This document shows, one piece after another, positions 35,351 through 44,657 of a stretch of DNA of 64,000 nt (position 1 is the first letter of the stretch; each line of letters opens with the position of its first letter). The DNA is from Barnesiella intestinihominis YIT 11860. Its GTDB lineage: Bacteria > Bacteroidota > Bacteroidia > Bacteroidales > Barnesiellaceae. The stretch covers positions 486,103-550,102 of the forward strand of contig NZ_JH815204.1 in the NCBI RefSeq assembly GCF_000296465.1. The letters run 5' to 3'. A model generated the notes under the pieces. It saw only the letters and a program-made list of their open reading frames with translations. It ran no database searches and was not told the origin of the DNA. The position numbers and the translations under genes are program-made.

Positions 35351-38161
35351 ATGTCTGAACATTCTATCTTTATTAAAGGGGCGCGAGTCAATAATCTCAA
35401 AAATATCGATGTAGAAATTCCCAGAGATCGTTTTATCGTTATTACGGGATTATCTGGGTCGGGAAAATCATCGTTGGCTTTCGATACTTTATATGCCGAG
35501 GGACAACGTCGTTATGTAGAAAGTTTGTCGGCTTATGCAAGGCAATTTTTGGGGCGTATGAGTAAACCCGAATGTGACTATATCAAAGGCATTCCGCCTG
35601 CCATAGCCATAGAACAGAAAGTAAATACAAGGAATCCTCGATCGACGGTGGGAACTTCGACCGAGATATATGATTATATGAGGTTGCTGTATGCTCGCAT
35701 CGGGAAAACTTATTCTCCTGTGTCTGGGGAGTTGGTTAAGAAGCATCAGGTAGACGATGTCGTGCATTGTGCCTTAGGTTTTCCCGATGGAACTCGTTTC
35801 GCTTTGCTTACGAATTTGGTTATACCGGAAGGGCGAGACTTGAAAACTCACTTACAAATTTTGCAAAAGGAAGGTTTTCCGAGAGTGGAAGTGAACGGGC
35901 GCTTCCAAGCCATAGAAGATTTGTTGACCGATGGGGAATTACCGGAGCCCAACGCTATTCGTTTGGTAATAGACCGAATGAGTGTTTCGCATGAGACCGA
36001 TACAATCAGCCGATTGTCCGATTCTGTCGAGACTGCCTTTTTTGAAGGTGGGGGAGAGTGTATCGTTCTGGTTTATGACGGCGAAGAAATACGGGAGTTT
36101 AGTTTTTCGAAAAGGTTCGAGGCAGACGGTATCACATTCAACGAGCCGAGCGAGTTGATGTTTAACTTTAATAATCCGGTGGGTGCATGTCCCACTTGTG
36201 AGGGATTTGGGAAGGTTATCGGTATAGACGAGGATTTGGTTGTCCCGAATAAAACTTTGTCGGTTTATGACGATGCTGTGATGTGTTGGCGTGGGGAGAA
36301 AATGAGTGAATGGAAAAACGATTTGATACGCCAAGCAGACTCTTTGCACTTTCCCATACATCGTCCTTATTTCAAATTGACCGACCGAGAGAAAGAGATA
36401 TTGTGGCATGGAGCCGGCGATTTCGAGGGAATAGACGGATTTTTCGCTATGCTTGAAGCCAATCAGTATAAAATACAATATCGTGTAATGCTCGCCCGAT
36501 ACCGGGGAAAGACCATCTGTCCTGTGTGCAAAGGCAGCCGATTGAAACCTGAGGCTGAATATGTGAAGGTGGGAGGGCGTTCAATCTCAGAGCTTGTGAA
36601 TTTACCGATTAGCGAGTTGAAAGAGTTCTTCGACCGTCTCGAACTCGACGAACATGATGCTTTGATTGCGAAACGATTGTTGACCGAGATTAGGAATCGT
36701 ATTTGTTTTCTGCAAGAGGTGGGGTTGAGTTACCTGACTTTGAACAGGTTGTCTTCTACTCTCTCGGGCGGAGAAAGCCAACGTATCAATTTAGCCACTT
36801 CTTTGGGCAGCAGTTTGGTCGGTTCTTTATATATTCTCGATGAACCGAGTATAGGGCTTCATTCCCGGGACACAGGTTTATTGATAAAAGTTTTGAGGCA
36901 GTTACAAGAGTTGGGCAATACCGTTGTCGTTGTCGAACATGACGAAGATATTATACGGGCGGCCGATTATATTATCGATATAGGTCCGTTGGCCGGTCGT
37001 TTGGGTGGTGAAGTCGTTTATCAAGGAGGCTTGTCTCGATTACCCAAAGCGACTCGTAGCTATACCATGCGTTATTTGACGGGTGAGAGTAAAATAGAGT
37101 TGCCTGCAAATCGCCGGAAATGGAATCAATATATCGAAGTAGAGGGGGCTGCTCAGAACAATCTGAAATCGATCGATGTGAAGTTTCCCCTTCATGTTAT
37201 GACCGTTGTTTCGGGTGTCAGTGGTTCGGGTAAATCGTCGTTAGTCAGAGATGTTTTTTATCGGGCTCTTCTTCGGCATTACGGAGAGGGAGGAGAAATG
37301 CCCGGAACGTATTCTCGTCTTTCGGGCGATATGGATCGAATTCATTCCGTCGAATTCGTGGATCAGAATCCCATCGGTAAATCAACCCGGTCCAATCCTG
37401 CTACGTATTTGAAAGCATTTGACGAGATACGGAAACTGTTTGCCGAGCAACAAGGAGCCAAACAGATGGGATTTTCTCCCTCGTATTTCTCTTTTAACTC
37501 CGAGGGCGGACGCTGCGAGGAGTGTAAAGGAGAGGGAACCATTACTGTGGAAATGCAGTTTATGGCCGATATTGTCCTCGAATGCGAGTCGTGCCACGGA
37601 AAAAGGTATAAGCAAGATGTACTCGATATCGAGTATAGGGGCAAGAACATCAGCGATGTGCTTGATATGACTATCAATCAGGCCATAGAGTTTTTTTCGG
37701 AGGTGAACGGAAGTCAGGAGAAGCGTATCATAAAGCGGTTGAAGCCGTTGCAAGACGTAGGACTGGGATATATAAAATTAGGACAGTCTTCTTCAACGCT
37801 TTCGGGCGGAGAAAATCAGCGTGTGAAATTAGCCTTTTTCCTGAGTAACGAGAAACAGGAATCGACTCTTTTTATTTTTGACGAACCTACGACAGGTTTA
37901 CATTTTCATGATATAAACACGCTTTTGAAATCGTTTAACCAGCTTATCGAACGAGGTCATACCGTTGTTATCATCGAACACAATATGGACATTATAAAGT
38001 GTGCCGACCACGTTATCGATATGGGACCGGAAGGTGGTAAAGAGGGTGGATACGTGGTTTGTACCGGTACTCCCGAGGAGATCGCCGAGTGCTCTGCTTC
38101 CTATACGGGAGTGTTTTTGAAAGAGAAACTAAGAAGCTGTTTTAAATTTATTGAGAAATAA
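35351..38161 (+). CDS. uvrA: UvrABC system protein A
   Basis: The 936-residue protein is full length. UvrA recognises helix-distorting DNA damage and loads UvrB in nucleotide excision repair. It has two ABC ATPase halves: Walker [10 protein letters not shown] at 33-41 with signature LSGGESQR, and GVSGSGKSS near 625 with LSGGENQR. Zinc modules are CPTCEGFGK ... [13 protein letters not shown] and CEECKGEGT ... CESCHGKRY. The last residues (RSCFKFIEK) lie in the left arm of a 22-bp inverted-repeat element and look like an extension beyond the usual end after KEKL. Transcription probably starts from the upstream 87-bp promoter repeat. Bacteroidales often have a second UvrA; which paralogue this is I cannot tell. 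Confidence 0.97.
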   Translation: MSEHSIFIKGARVNNLKNIDVEIPRDRFIVITGLSGSGKSSLAFDTLYAEGQRRYVESLSAYARQFLGRMSKPECDYIKGIPPAIAIEQKVNTRNPRSTVGTSTEIYDYMRLLYARIGKTYSPVSGELVKKHQVDDVVHCALGFPDGTRFALLTNLVIPEGRDLKTHLQILQKEGFPRVEVNGRFQAIEDLLTDGELPEPNAIRLVIDRMSVSHETDTISRLSDSVETAFFEGGGECIVLVYDGEEIREFSFSKRFEADGITFNEPSELMFNFNNPVGACPTCEGFGKVIGIDEDLVVPNKTLSVYDDAVMCWRGEKMSEWKNDLIRQADSLHFPIHRPYFKLTDREKEILWHGAGDFEGIDGFFAMLEANQYKIQYRVMLARYRGKTICPVCKGSRLKPEAEYVKVGGRSISELVNLPISELKEFFDRLELDEHDALIAKRLLTEIRNRICFLQEVGLSYLTLNRLSSTLSGGESQRINLATSLGSSLVGSLYILDEPSIGLHSRDTGLLIKVLRQLQELGNTVVVVEHDEDIIRAADYIIDIGPLAGRLGGEVVYQGGLSRLPKATRSYTMRYLTGESKIELPANRRKWNQYIEVEGAAQNNLKSIDVKFPLHVMTVVSGVSGSGKSSLVRDVFYRALLRHYGEGGEMPGTYSRLSGDMDRIHSVEFVDQNPIGKSTRSNPATYLKAFDEIRKLFAEQQGAKQMGFSPSYFSFNSEGGRCEECKGEGTITVEMQFMADIVLECESCHGKRYKQDVLDIEYRGKNISDVLDMTINQAIEFFSEVNGSQEKRIIKRLKPLQDVGLGYIKLGQSSSTLSGGENQRVKLAFFLSNEKQESTLFIFDEPTTGLHFHDINTLLKSFNQLIERGHTVVIIEHNMDIIKCADHVIDMGPEGGKEGGYVVCTGTPEEIAECSASYTGVFLKEKLRSCFKFIEK

Positions 38162-38333
38162 TATTACCATTGCAAGCAGGTATGTTCCGGCCAGATTGCG
38201 CCCCTGTCTCGCATCTTGAATCCCTTGATTTTTGTCAATAGCCCGCTATTGACTGCATATCTCGGACTCCAATCTGCTTCAACATAGGGCTCAATCTGTC
38301 TCGGAATAAATTTAAAACAGCTTCTTAAAGTTT
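38126..38333. mobile_element. Small inverted-repeat element (MITE-like) at the 3' end of uvrA
   Basis: A perfect 22-base inverted repeat (AAGAAGCTGTTTTAAATTTA plus TT) lies at 38131-38152 and 38305-38326, with further imperfect matching outside (AAACT / AAAGTTT). The element is about 200 bases long and has no gene. Its left arm overlaps the last uvrA codons and its right end abuts the stop codon of the convergent DUF4293 gene. The length, inverted ends and placement suggest a non-autonomous mobile element or remnant. With a 150-base loop it is unlikely to be a simple terminator. Confidence 0.6.
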
Positions 38334-38832
38334 AGCGTATGCGGTCGAGGCTTCGAACCAAACGCTCGTCTTTATTAATGGCCTTATAGGCTAAAATGTC
38401 GAGAATGAGGGCGACGAAAGGCATTACGATATAAGCTGTCCACGATATGTTTGAAGCCGAAAGATCTTCGCGGAATGTATAACCGCTCAAAAAGATGACG
38501 ATATAGAAAGTTACCAGAAAGAATGCGTTGATCATGCAGATACGCGCTTGTGTCGGTCTGTTCTTATATAGGAAAATCGTGATAAACGATAATACGGCTA
38601 TTACGGTTCCTAATACGAATACTCCCCATGTGGGGGTAAATACAGAAGTTTGTATGACTGCTGCGGCACTATCCTGTACAGGAGTTGTCATAGCTTCTAC
38701 GGTAGAGATACCTTGTGCCGTGAAACTGTAAATGCCATCGGTCGTATCGAATTGAGCTATCGGAAGAAATAAAAATACAGCCATTAAAGCCGTTGTCAGT
38801 AATAAATAGATCGATTGTATTCGTTGTATCAT
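38332..38832 (-). CDS. DUF4293 family membrane protein
   Basis: The 166-residue protein has four membrane helices: residues about 5-27 (IYLLLTTALMAVFLFLPIA), 68-90 (WGVFVLGTVIAVLSFITIFLY), 98-118, and 128-148. It starts MIQRIQSIYLL, the conserved beginning of DUF4293. The last helix is followed by the conserved DERLVRSLDRIR. Function is unknown and the family appears confined to Bacteroidetes. Its promoter (TTTG-N20-TATCTTTG, minus strand, 38943-38912) is strong and the leader begins with a hairpin. Confidence 0.9.
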   Translation of the reverse strand: MIQRIQSIYLLLTTALMAVFLFLPIAQFDTTDGIYSFTAQGISTVEAMTTPVQDSAAAVIQTSVFTPTWGVFVLGTVIAVLSFITIFLYKNRPTQARICMINAFFLVTFYIVIFLSGYTFREDLSASNISWTAYIVMPFVALILDILAYKAINKDERLVRSLDRIR

Positions 38833-38871
38833 AATATAAGTTTTCTTTAATGGTGAAATAGGTACGTAAAT

Positions 38872-38909
38872 AAACGGAGCGGGTTGCAGCTTATTTGTGC
38901 GCTCCGTTT
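38872..38909 (-). promoter_or_regulatory. Stable hairpin at the predicted 5' end of the DUF4293 mRNA
   Basis: AAACGGAGCG / CGCTCCGTTT form a 10-bp stem immediately downstream of the minus-strand TATCTTTG. It is positioned to be the first structure of the transcript, so it may stabilise the mRNA or bind a regulator. It is not between convergent genes, so a terminator role is unlikely. Confidence 0.55.
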
Positions 38910-38911
38910 TG

Positions 38912-38943
38912 CAAAGATAGAAAATTGTCGGTAAACACCCAAA
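38912..38943 (-). promoter_or_regulatory. Predicted promoter of the DUF4293 gene
   Basis: On the minus strand, TTTG at 38943-38940, a 20-base spacer and TATCTTTG at 38919-38912, a perfect match to the Bacteroidetes promoter layout. Confidence 0.75.
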
Positions 38944-39086
38944 TGTGGATTTGAGAAATAGCTGTGGAAAGGAGGGTAGGGCGAATGGGAAAAATTAAAT
39001 AACCTTTTTCCGGCACACTATTTGTAAATTAAGTTTGTTATATAAGGGAAAGCTATTAAATTTACTTCGATTTTATATTTATAAAG

Positions 39087-41312
39087 ATGATTACGACAGA
39101 GATAACGAAATTGCAGTACGATATATACGGTTTGCTTGCCGAGAGACGATTGAAAGACGCTTTCGGTAAACTTGCTCTATTGGTAAACGAGTTGCAAGAT
39201 TGGGTAAGCCGGGACAAGTTGAACGAGATGGAGACGTCGTATAGATATATGATACAATATATGTTGGACGGTGTCGAGGATCCCGAACGGAAGAGTATTT
39301 ACGATCATTTGGTTTTGTCTGCTTATGTGTTGACCGATCGGGTTTCGGATCGATTGGCCGGGCAGGTTTCTCCTTCTCAATACTATGGGTGGAAGAGATA
39401 TGCGTCGGCCAGCCGAACGGGTATTTCCTTATCGTCTCAATTCGATGTGTGCGATAATGAAATCAACGATCTTTCTTTGGCTTTGTTGCTTGGCGAACAA
39501 GAGCAAGATTTTTCTAAAATTCAATCATTGAAACACCGTATCGAGGACACGGCGGGAAATCTTTTTATGGATATATGGACCAATTATCCGGCGGCAGAGG
39601 AAGATTACCGGTCGTTAAGAGAGGCTCTTTTCACCGATCGTTTTCCTGATACTTTCGTTTCGCTTCTTCTTTCGGCTGTGTTGTTGAACTTATTGCACCG
39701 GTTCGACGAGCAAAAGTTGCTCATTCTGTTGGACGGTTATCGCCATTCTTCGCCCGAAATACAGATGCGTTCGCTTTGTTGTGCCCTCATCGTCATGTAT
39801 ATTTATCGGGAGAGATTGCCTCTTTTGAAGAGTTTGCGGAATCGCCTCGATGCATTGTGTGAAGAACCGAAATTCAAGACCGATGTTCGTAATATTTTCT
39901 TGCAGTTCATCAAGAGTCAAGAGACTGAAAAAATTACCAGAAAAATGAATGAAGAGCTGCTTCCCGAAATGATGAAACTGGGGCCATCGCTTTATAAGAA
40001 AATACGTCAAGAAGACTTGATGAACGATATCAATGCGCTGGAAGAAAATCCGGAGTGGCAGGAGATGCTCGACAAATCGGGAATTACCGATAAGTTAAAG
40101 GAGTTGACCGATTTGCAGATGGAGGGAGCCGATGTTTTCATGAGTACGTTTTCTCATTTGAAGAGTTTCCCTTTTTTCCAGTCGATTCAAAATTGGTTTT
40201 TGCCGTTTAATCCCGATCATACAGCGTTGTCGGGGGTATTGTCTGGTAAGGGCGGAGATACGTTTAAGAAGATGATTTCGGCATCGGCTCTATTGTGTAA
40301 TTCGGATAAATATTCTTTTTGTTTGAGTTTGGCTCAGGTTCCCGAGTCGCAAAGGGATTTGATGATGGGGCAATTCAGTGCCGAGAATGCGGCGGTTCAA
40401 GAGATGGAAAAAGAGGAATTGATGAAGAAAGAAATAAGTCGGGAAAATATATCCAATCGTTATATTCAAGATTTGTACCGTTTCTTCAAGTTGTATATAC
40501 GTCGAACCGAGTTTACGGATCCTTTTGCCGGGCATATCAATTTATTGCATGTATCTGTTTTGAATCCGTTATTGAGCGATTCGGACAGTTTGCGCCTCAT
40601 CGGGGAATATTATTTCCGGCGGGGATATTATGCCGAGGCTCTCGAATTGTTCGAAAGGCTTTCGGCGGCATATCATTCGGATAGTGAAATTTATCAGAAG
40701 ATAGGTTTTTGTTACCAGAAGAAAGGAGACTATGCCAACGCTTTGGAGGCTTTCCTCAAAGCAGAAATTATTTCGCCCGACAATTTCTGGACGATTAGAC
40801 GCATAGCTACATGTTACAGAAATATGAAAAAGCCCGAGATGGCTCTTTCGTATTATCATCGTGCCGAAAAGATACAGCCCGAAAATTTATCGGTACAGAT
40901 GAATATAGGGCATTGTTATGTCGAACAGAAAGATTATGAAGAGGCGCTTAAATATTACTTCAAGGTGGATTATCTCGATCCCGAAGGTGGAAAAGCGTGG
41001 CGTCCTATCGCATGGTGTTCTTTCTTAGTCGGTAAAAAAGAACAGGCGCAGCGGTATTATGAGAAGATATTGGACGATAAACCGGTTTCTCTCGATTATT
41101 TCAATGCCGGGCATGTGGAGTTTTCTTTGGGACATATCAGAAAGGCTATCGATTATTATCGGCGCAGTATAGAGCTGGACAACGGTGATTCTGCTAAGTT
41201 TCTTTCTAATTTCAAGCAGGATGCTCCCGATTTGATCGCCTCGGGAATCGCTGCGAGCGATATGCCTATTTTGTTGGATCAACTTATGTATGGCATTACA
41301 GATTCTTTATAA
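39087..41312 (+). CDS. Large cytoplasmic tetratricopeptide-repeat protein
   Basis: The 741-residue protein has no signal peptide or membrane helix. The first 440 residues are helical without a family I recognise. From about residue 505 to 700 there are at least five TPR units, for example LRLIGEYYFRRGYYAEALELFERLSAAY, YQKIGFCYQKKGDYANALEAFLKAEIISP, CYRNMKKPEMALSYYHRAEKIQPEN, and MNIGHCYVEQKDYEEALKYYFKVDYLDP. It is probably a scaffold or adaptor in the cytoplasm; no partner is suggested by neighbours. The region downstream carries the second copy of the promoter repeat, so the gene ends its own transcript. Confidence 0.85.
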   Translation: MITTEITKLQYDIYGLLAERRLKDAFGKLALLVNELQDWVSRDKLNEMETSYRYMIQYMLDGVEDPERKSIYDHLVLSAYVLTDRVSDRLAGQVSPSQYYGWKRYASASRTGISLSSQFDVCDNEINDLSLALLLGEQEQDFSKIQSLKHRIEDTAGNLFMDIWTNYPAAEEDYRSLREALFTDRFPDTFVSLLLSAVLLNLLHRFDEQKLLILLDGYRHSSPEIQMRSLCCALIVMYIYRERLPLLKSLRNRLDALCEEPKFKTDVRNIFLQFIKSQETEKITRKMNEELLPEMMKLGPSLYKKIRQEDLMNDINALEENPEWQEMLDKSGITDKLKELTDLQMEGADVFMSTFSHLKSFPFFQSIQNWFLPFNPDHTALSGVLSGKGGDTFKKMISASALLCNSDKYSFCLSLAQVPESQRDLMMGQFSAENAAVQEMEKEELMKKEISRENISNRYIQDLYRFFKLYIRRTEFTDPFAGHINLLHVSVLNPLLSDSDSLRLIGEYYFRRGYYAEALELFERLSAAYHSDSEIYQKIGFCYQKKGDYANALEAFLKAEIISPDNFWTIRRIATCYRNMKKPEMALSYYHRAEKIQPENLSVQMNIGHCYVEQKDYEEALKYYFKVDYLDPEGGKAWRPIAWCSFLVGKKEQAQRYYEKILDDKPVSLDYFNAGHVEFSLGHIRKAIDYYRRSIELDNGDSAKFLSNFKQDAPDLIASGIAASDMPILLDQLMYGITDSL

Positions 41313-41339
41313 CCTTTGACAAGGAGGCGATTCTGTATA

Positions 41340-41513
41340 TAGATATGAGGATAGGGCGTTGTTCGACATAGTCAAAACGGAAGTGGAATTTCCATTTGTC
41401 TCTGCACTCGCCTTTCGTTATCTTTGTAAATACGAAGATAGGATGCGGCTCGGCATAGCCAAATTGGAAATGTGATTTCCGTTTGTCTCTGCTCTTACCT
41501 TTCACTATCTTTG
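41340..41513 (+). repeat. 87-bp promoter repeat, second locus, upstream of a TPR gene
   Basis: This is the same unit as before uvrA. TATCTTTG at 41419-41426 and 41506-41513 are 87 bases apart, with TTTG at 41395 and 41482, each 20 bases upstream of its box. The GGAA(A)-N5-TTTCC palindrome recurs at 41379-41393 and 41466-41480. The first unit is more diverged than the second. The second promoter would start transcription about 20-25 bases before the ATG at 41540. Confidence 0.85.
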
Positions 41514-41539
41514 TCATCTGAAAAAGTAAGGTAATATTT

Positions 41540-42295
41540 ATGAGACGTATAGTTTGTGTACTGTTTCTTGTGGGTGTGTTTTCGACAAATTCCGTATGCG
41601 GTGAGACTCTTTCGGAGTATCGGGAGAATTTGTATGATTTGTTCATTCAACAGAAAATACCCCAGTGGGGTGCTGTCTTGTCAAAAATGAGTGCCGATAA
41701 GTCGTGCGGGACATTGGAGGGGCGTCATGAAATTTTGTGCGGTTATTATGGCCTTGTGGGACATTTGGTCGATAAAAAGAAGAAAGACGAGGCGCAGGCT
41801 TATTTGAAAACCGCTTTGGCGCTTTCTGAGAATTATCGAAAAATGTATCCGAACGATGCTCGGTTTAAAGCGTTGCATGCCAATTTGATAGGTTTGAAAA
41901 TAGCCCTTTCTCCCATGCGTGCGGCTACGTTGGCATCGGGTATGTTGTCGTCGGCTCGGGAGGCTTATAAACTGGCCCCCGGGGATAGTTGGGTTTCTAT
42001 TCTGTACGGGAATATTTTGTTCTATATGCCGGGAATATTCGGAGGGGATAAAGAGGAAGGTTTGGAGTGCTATCAACGAGCTCGCCGGAGTATGGAAAAG
42101 GATATTTCGACCAACGGGCATCATTGGCTTTATGTACAATTGTTGGTGACCATCGGGGTGGTTTATGAGAAATCCGAACGTTATGAGCAGGCGTTAGCGA
42201 TGTACAAGACGATTATGGAGAAATATCCTGAGTATGGATTTGTAAAAAATACGAGTTATCCTCGGGCTCTGAAAGCAATGCAACAAAAACAATAA
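41540..42295 (+). CDS. Secreted tetratricopeptide-type protein of unknown function
   Basis: The 251-residue product has a signal peptide at 1-21 (FSTNSVCGE) and helical repeats. The clearest is near the C-terminus, WLYVQLLVTIGVVYEKSERYEQALAMYKTIMEKYPEYG. The middle part, SPMRAATLASGMLSSAREAYKLAPGDSWVSILYGNILFYMPGIFGGDKEEGLECYQRARRSM, also fits a TPR pair. It is probably periplasmic. It is transcribed from the 87-bp promoter repeat and precedes prmA by 19 bases, so prmA may be expressed from the same promoter. No function can be named. Confidence 0.78.
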   Translation: MRRIVCVLFLVGVFSTNSVCGETLSEYRENLYDLFIQQKIPQWGAVLSKMSADKSCGTLEGRHEILCGYYGLVGHLVDKKKKDEAQAYLKTALALSENYRKMYPNDARFKALHANLIGLKIALSPMRAATLASGMLSSAREAYKLAPGDSWVSILYGNILFYMPGIFGGDKEEGLECYQRARRSMEKDISTNGHHWLYVQLLVTIGVVYEKSERYEQALAMYKTIMEKYPEYGFVKNTSYPRALKAMQQKQ

Positions 42296-42314
42296 TTTGA
42301 AAAGAAGTGCAATT

Positions 42315-43160
42315 ATGAACGATTATATGCAGGTACGGTTCGATGTAGAGCCGTGTAGCGAGATGGCGACAGATGTTTTGGCTGCGGTTTTGGCTGAAAT
42401 CGGTTATGAAAGTTTTGTCCCCGACGAACGAGGGGTTACTGCTTTTGTCCCTCAGGGTAAGTATGACGAGACACGACTTAAAGAAGAGTTGTCGCAATAT
42501 CCCATCGGAGGGGTATCTGTGACGTATGAAGCGACATTCGTTGCCGGGAGGGATTGGAACGAAGAATGGGAGAAAAATTATTTCAAGCCTATTGTCGTGG
42601 GGGACGAGTGCGTGATACATAGTACATTTCATACCGATATTCCGCAAGCTCGTTACGATGTGCTGATAGATCCTAAGATGGCTTTTGGGACGGGACATCA
42701 CGAAACTACCACTCTCATGTTGCAGGCTATATTGGCATCGGATCTTACCGGTCGCTCGGTGCTCGATATGGGGTGTGGTACGGCTGTATTGGGTATTTTG
42801 GCTCGTATGAAGGGGGCGGCTTCCGTTGTCGCTGTCGACATTGATGAATTTGCCGTCGAGAATGCCATTGAAAATATCCGTTTGAATCATGTATCGGGAG
42901 TTGAAGTCCGTTTGGGAGGAATCGAAGCCTTGAAGCAGGAGTCGTTCGATTTTATTTTTGCCAATATCAATCGGAATATATTGCTGGCCGATATGCATGC
43001 TTATGTGGCCTGTATGAAACGTGGCTCACGTATTTTCATGAGTGGTTTTTACGTGGAAGATATTCCTTTTATTCGGGCGGAGGCCGAACACCTCGGATTG
43101 CGTTTCGTCGGTTACGCCGAGAAAAACAGATGGGTAGCGGTCGAATGTATGAGCGATTGA
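42315..43160 (+). CDS. prmA: Ribosomal protein L11 methyltransferase
   Basis: The ATG at 42315 is chosen; the longer frame begins at a TTG. The 281-residue enzyme trimethylates ribosomal protein L11 using S-adenosylmethionine. It has the N-terminal substrate-recognition domain (MQVRFDVEPCSEMATDVLAAVLAEIGYESFV). The Rossmann methyltransferase core has FGTGHHETT, LDMGCGTAVLGILA (AdoMet motif I), VDIDEFAVENAIENI and the catalytic-site NINRNIL. Length and motif order match PrmA. It follows the TPR gene by 19 bases. Confidence 0.96.
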   Translation: MNDYMQVRFDVEPCSEMATDVLAAVLAEIGYESFVPDERGVTAFVPQGKYDETRLKEELSQYPIGGVSVTYEATFVAGRDWNEEWEKNYFKPIVVGDECVIHSTFHTDIPQARYDVLIDPKMAFGTGHHETTTLMLQAILASDLTGRSVLDMGCGTAVLGILARMKGAASVVAVDIDEFAVENAIENIRLNHVSGVEVRLGGIEALKQESFDFIFANINRNILLADMHAYVACMKRGSRIFMSGFYVEDIPFIRAEAEHLGLRFVGYAEKNRWVAVECMSD

Positions 43161-43850
43161 AATAGATAAGACAAGTTATTCGTGGGCTCAGGATAGTTAG
43201 TGGGGATTGTACTTTTGTACAATCCAACCCCTCTCCTCAGAGACTACCGTTTCTTCGGTGTCTCCCCAATCTGCTCTGCTTATCGAAGATTCTTCAATTT
43301 TGTTTTAACCCCCTCGCCCTTTGGGCACTCCCCCTATGCGACACAGGGGGAGAGGTTGAGGAGTATTTCTCTTTTGCCTTGTTTCGATTTTAAGTTGCGA
43401 TACCCCGTAATGCTACGGGACATGGCAGGGGAGAGGTGTACAAAGCCATTCTTATTCTGAAACAAGAAATGCCGCTCTTCCTCCTCCACTGTGTTTTTGC
43501 AACGCAAAAATATAGGGGGAGGTGTCACGTAGTGACGGAGGGGTTAACTCTTACAGCCAAAAAGTTTATGAAATCTTTTCAACCCTTCTTCTCAGAGACT
43601 ATTGTATCTTCGGGCTATCCCCTATATCGTTACCGCAACTTCTCGTAATGCTACGAGACACGACAGGGGAGAAGGAGAAATTCAATCCATTTCATTCGCT
43701 AAAATTCATGTTTACCCCCACCGATTCAATATAGGAGGAGAGGTAGTAAAATAAAGTGAAGATATTTCAATTCTTCTACGCTTCGATATGTACAGAGATA
43801 GTTCCCCGCATTATTGTCGAGATGTAAATAATGACGGGGGAAAGAAATGA
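43161..43850. repeat. Gene-free 690 bases with dispersed palindromic repeat, copy 3
   Basis: Bases about 43300-43440 repeat the vocabulary of copies 1 and 4 (CCCCCTCGCCCTTTGGGCACTC, CCCCCTATGCGACACAGGGGG, ACCCCGTAATGCTACGGGAC). A second decayed block at about 43490-43690 has CTGTGTTTTTGCAACGCAAAAA, GTCACGTAGTGACGGAGGGG and TCTCGTAATGCTACGAGAC. Two copies of a CAACCC-CTC-TCAGAGACTA sequence lie at about 43221 and 43580. Open frames across the blocks are not genes. Confidence 0.7.
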
Positions 43851-44312
43851 TTATTCAGATTTGTATTGTCCCAACTCTTGCTGTAATAAATCGATTCTGT
43901 CTTGATAATTTCGAATCAGATTCTGTAATAAAGAAATTTCTTGTTGTTTGGATGCTTTTAAAGCCAACTCTTCTGTTGATAAATTTTTAATATTTTTATA
44001 GATTTTAGAATCTTCGGAGACCAAAAGGTTATCATTTGCCGAATTGTTATTATATTTGTTCGGACTAATAAAATAGGTCTCTTCACATTCTTCTTGATTT
44101 ACGAAAATGAAAAAGTCGGTAATGGGAAAATTCCAGTGATTGGCAATACTCAGTAAGACGTTTATATTCATATTTCCGCCTCTTACTGCCTTGCCTATGG
44201 TGTTTTTATCCAAGCCAAGCTCTTTGGCTGCATCTTTGTAGGTGAGACCCTTTCGATGCAAAAATCTTCGGAGCGAGTCTCCGGAATAAACGAGCTTTTT
44301 ACCGTCTTTCAT
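43851..44312 (-). CDS. XRE-type helix-turn-helix regulator with C-terminal coiled coil
   Basis: The 153-residue protein has a helix-turn-helix at about 10-62 (SLRRFLHRKGLTYKDAAKELGLDKNTIGKAVRGGNMNINVLLSIANHW) of Cro/C1 (XRE) type. A linker follows, then a helical region at about 108-150 with heptad-like leucines (LSTEELALKASKQQEISLLQNLIRNYQDRIDLLQQELGQ), probably for dimer formation. It is encoded downstream of the fimbrial operon in the same direction, separated by 345 bases. A role in controlling that operon is possible but is not shown by the sequence. Confidence 0.87.
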   Translation of the reverse strand: MKDGKKLVYSGDSLRRFLHRKGLTYKDAAKELGLDKNTIGKAVRGGNMNINVLLSIANHWNFPITDFFIFVNQEECEETYFISPNKYNNNSANDNLLVSEDSKIYKNIKNLSTEELALKASKQQEISLLQNLIRNYQDRIDLLQQELGQYKSE

Positions 44313-44657
44313 ATGGAATAAGGTGTAAACGATTAAATTCTCTCTGAAACTATTATGATAGTTTGTTTATACCAATATACAAAAAAATCGGCAATTAGTT
44401 TGCTCGGAGATTTCCTTTCGGGAGAGAAGTAGAGGAATGTTTTTACAACCGCATTTGGTTTGATTTGGTATTAAGGGGAGGTCGATGACGGTATTGAAAA
44501 AGATAGAGGAGGGTGTTTCTTTTAAAAAAGCATCGTCCTTGCCGATAAATCCGAACAAGGACGAAATTGCCAGTATTGTAATTGTTTGTCGTCAGGTATA
44601 TCGAATCTTGTAAAATATTGCTAACTGGTTTTATGTTTTTTTGAGGGTCTATCGTCG
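44313..44657. other. Intergenic 345 bases between XRE gene and fimbrillin
   Basis: No clear gene is present. A 42-residue plus-strand frame at 44485-44613 has a purine-rich leader (AAGGGGAGGTCG) but no recognisable content. A hairpin GTCCTTG / CAAGGAC at 44537-44564 could be a weak transcription stop for the fimbrial operon. Confidence 0.4.

Noticed and set aside
35084..35362. Minus-strand frame with 29-residue repeats across the uvrA promoter repeat
   Set aside because: The 87-bp unit is a multiple of three, so any open frame repeats itself. The conserved features are a promoter and palindrome on the plus strand, not codons.
38126..38333. Ordinary bidirectional terminator between uvrA and DUF4293
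   Set aside because: The arms are separated by about 150 bases and there is no T run, so it does not fit an intrinsic terminator.
41296..41646. Minus-strand frame across the second promoter repeat
   Set aside because: Same reason. It also overlaps the start of the real plus-strand TPR gene.
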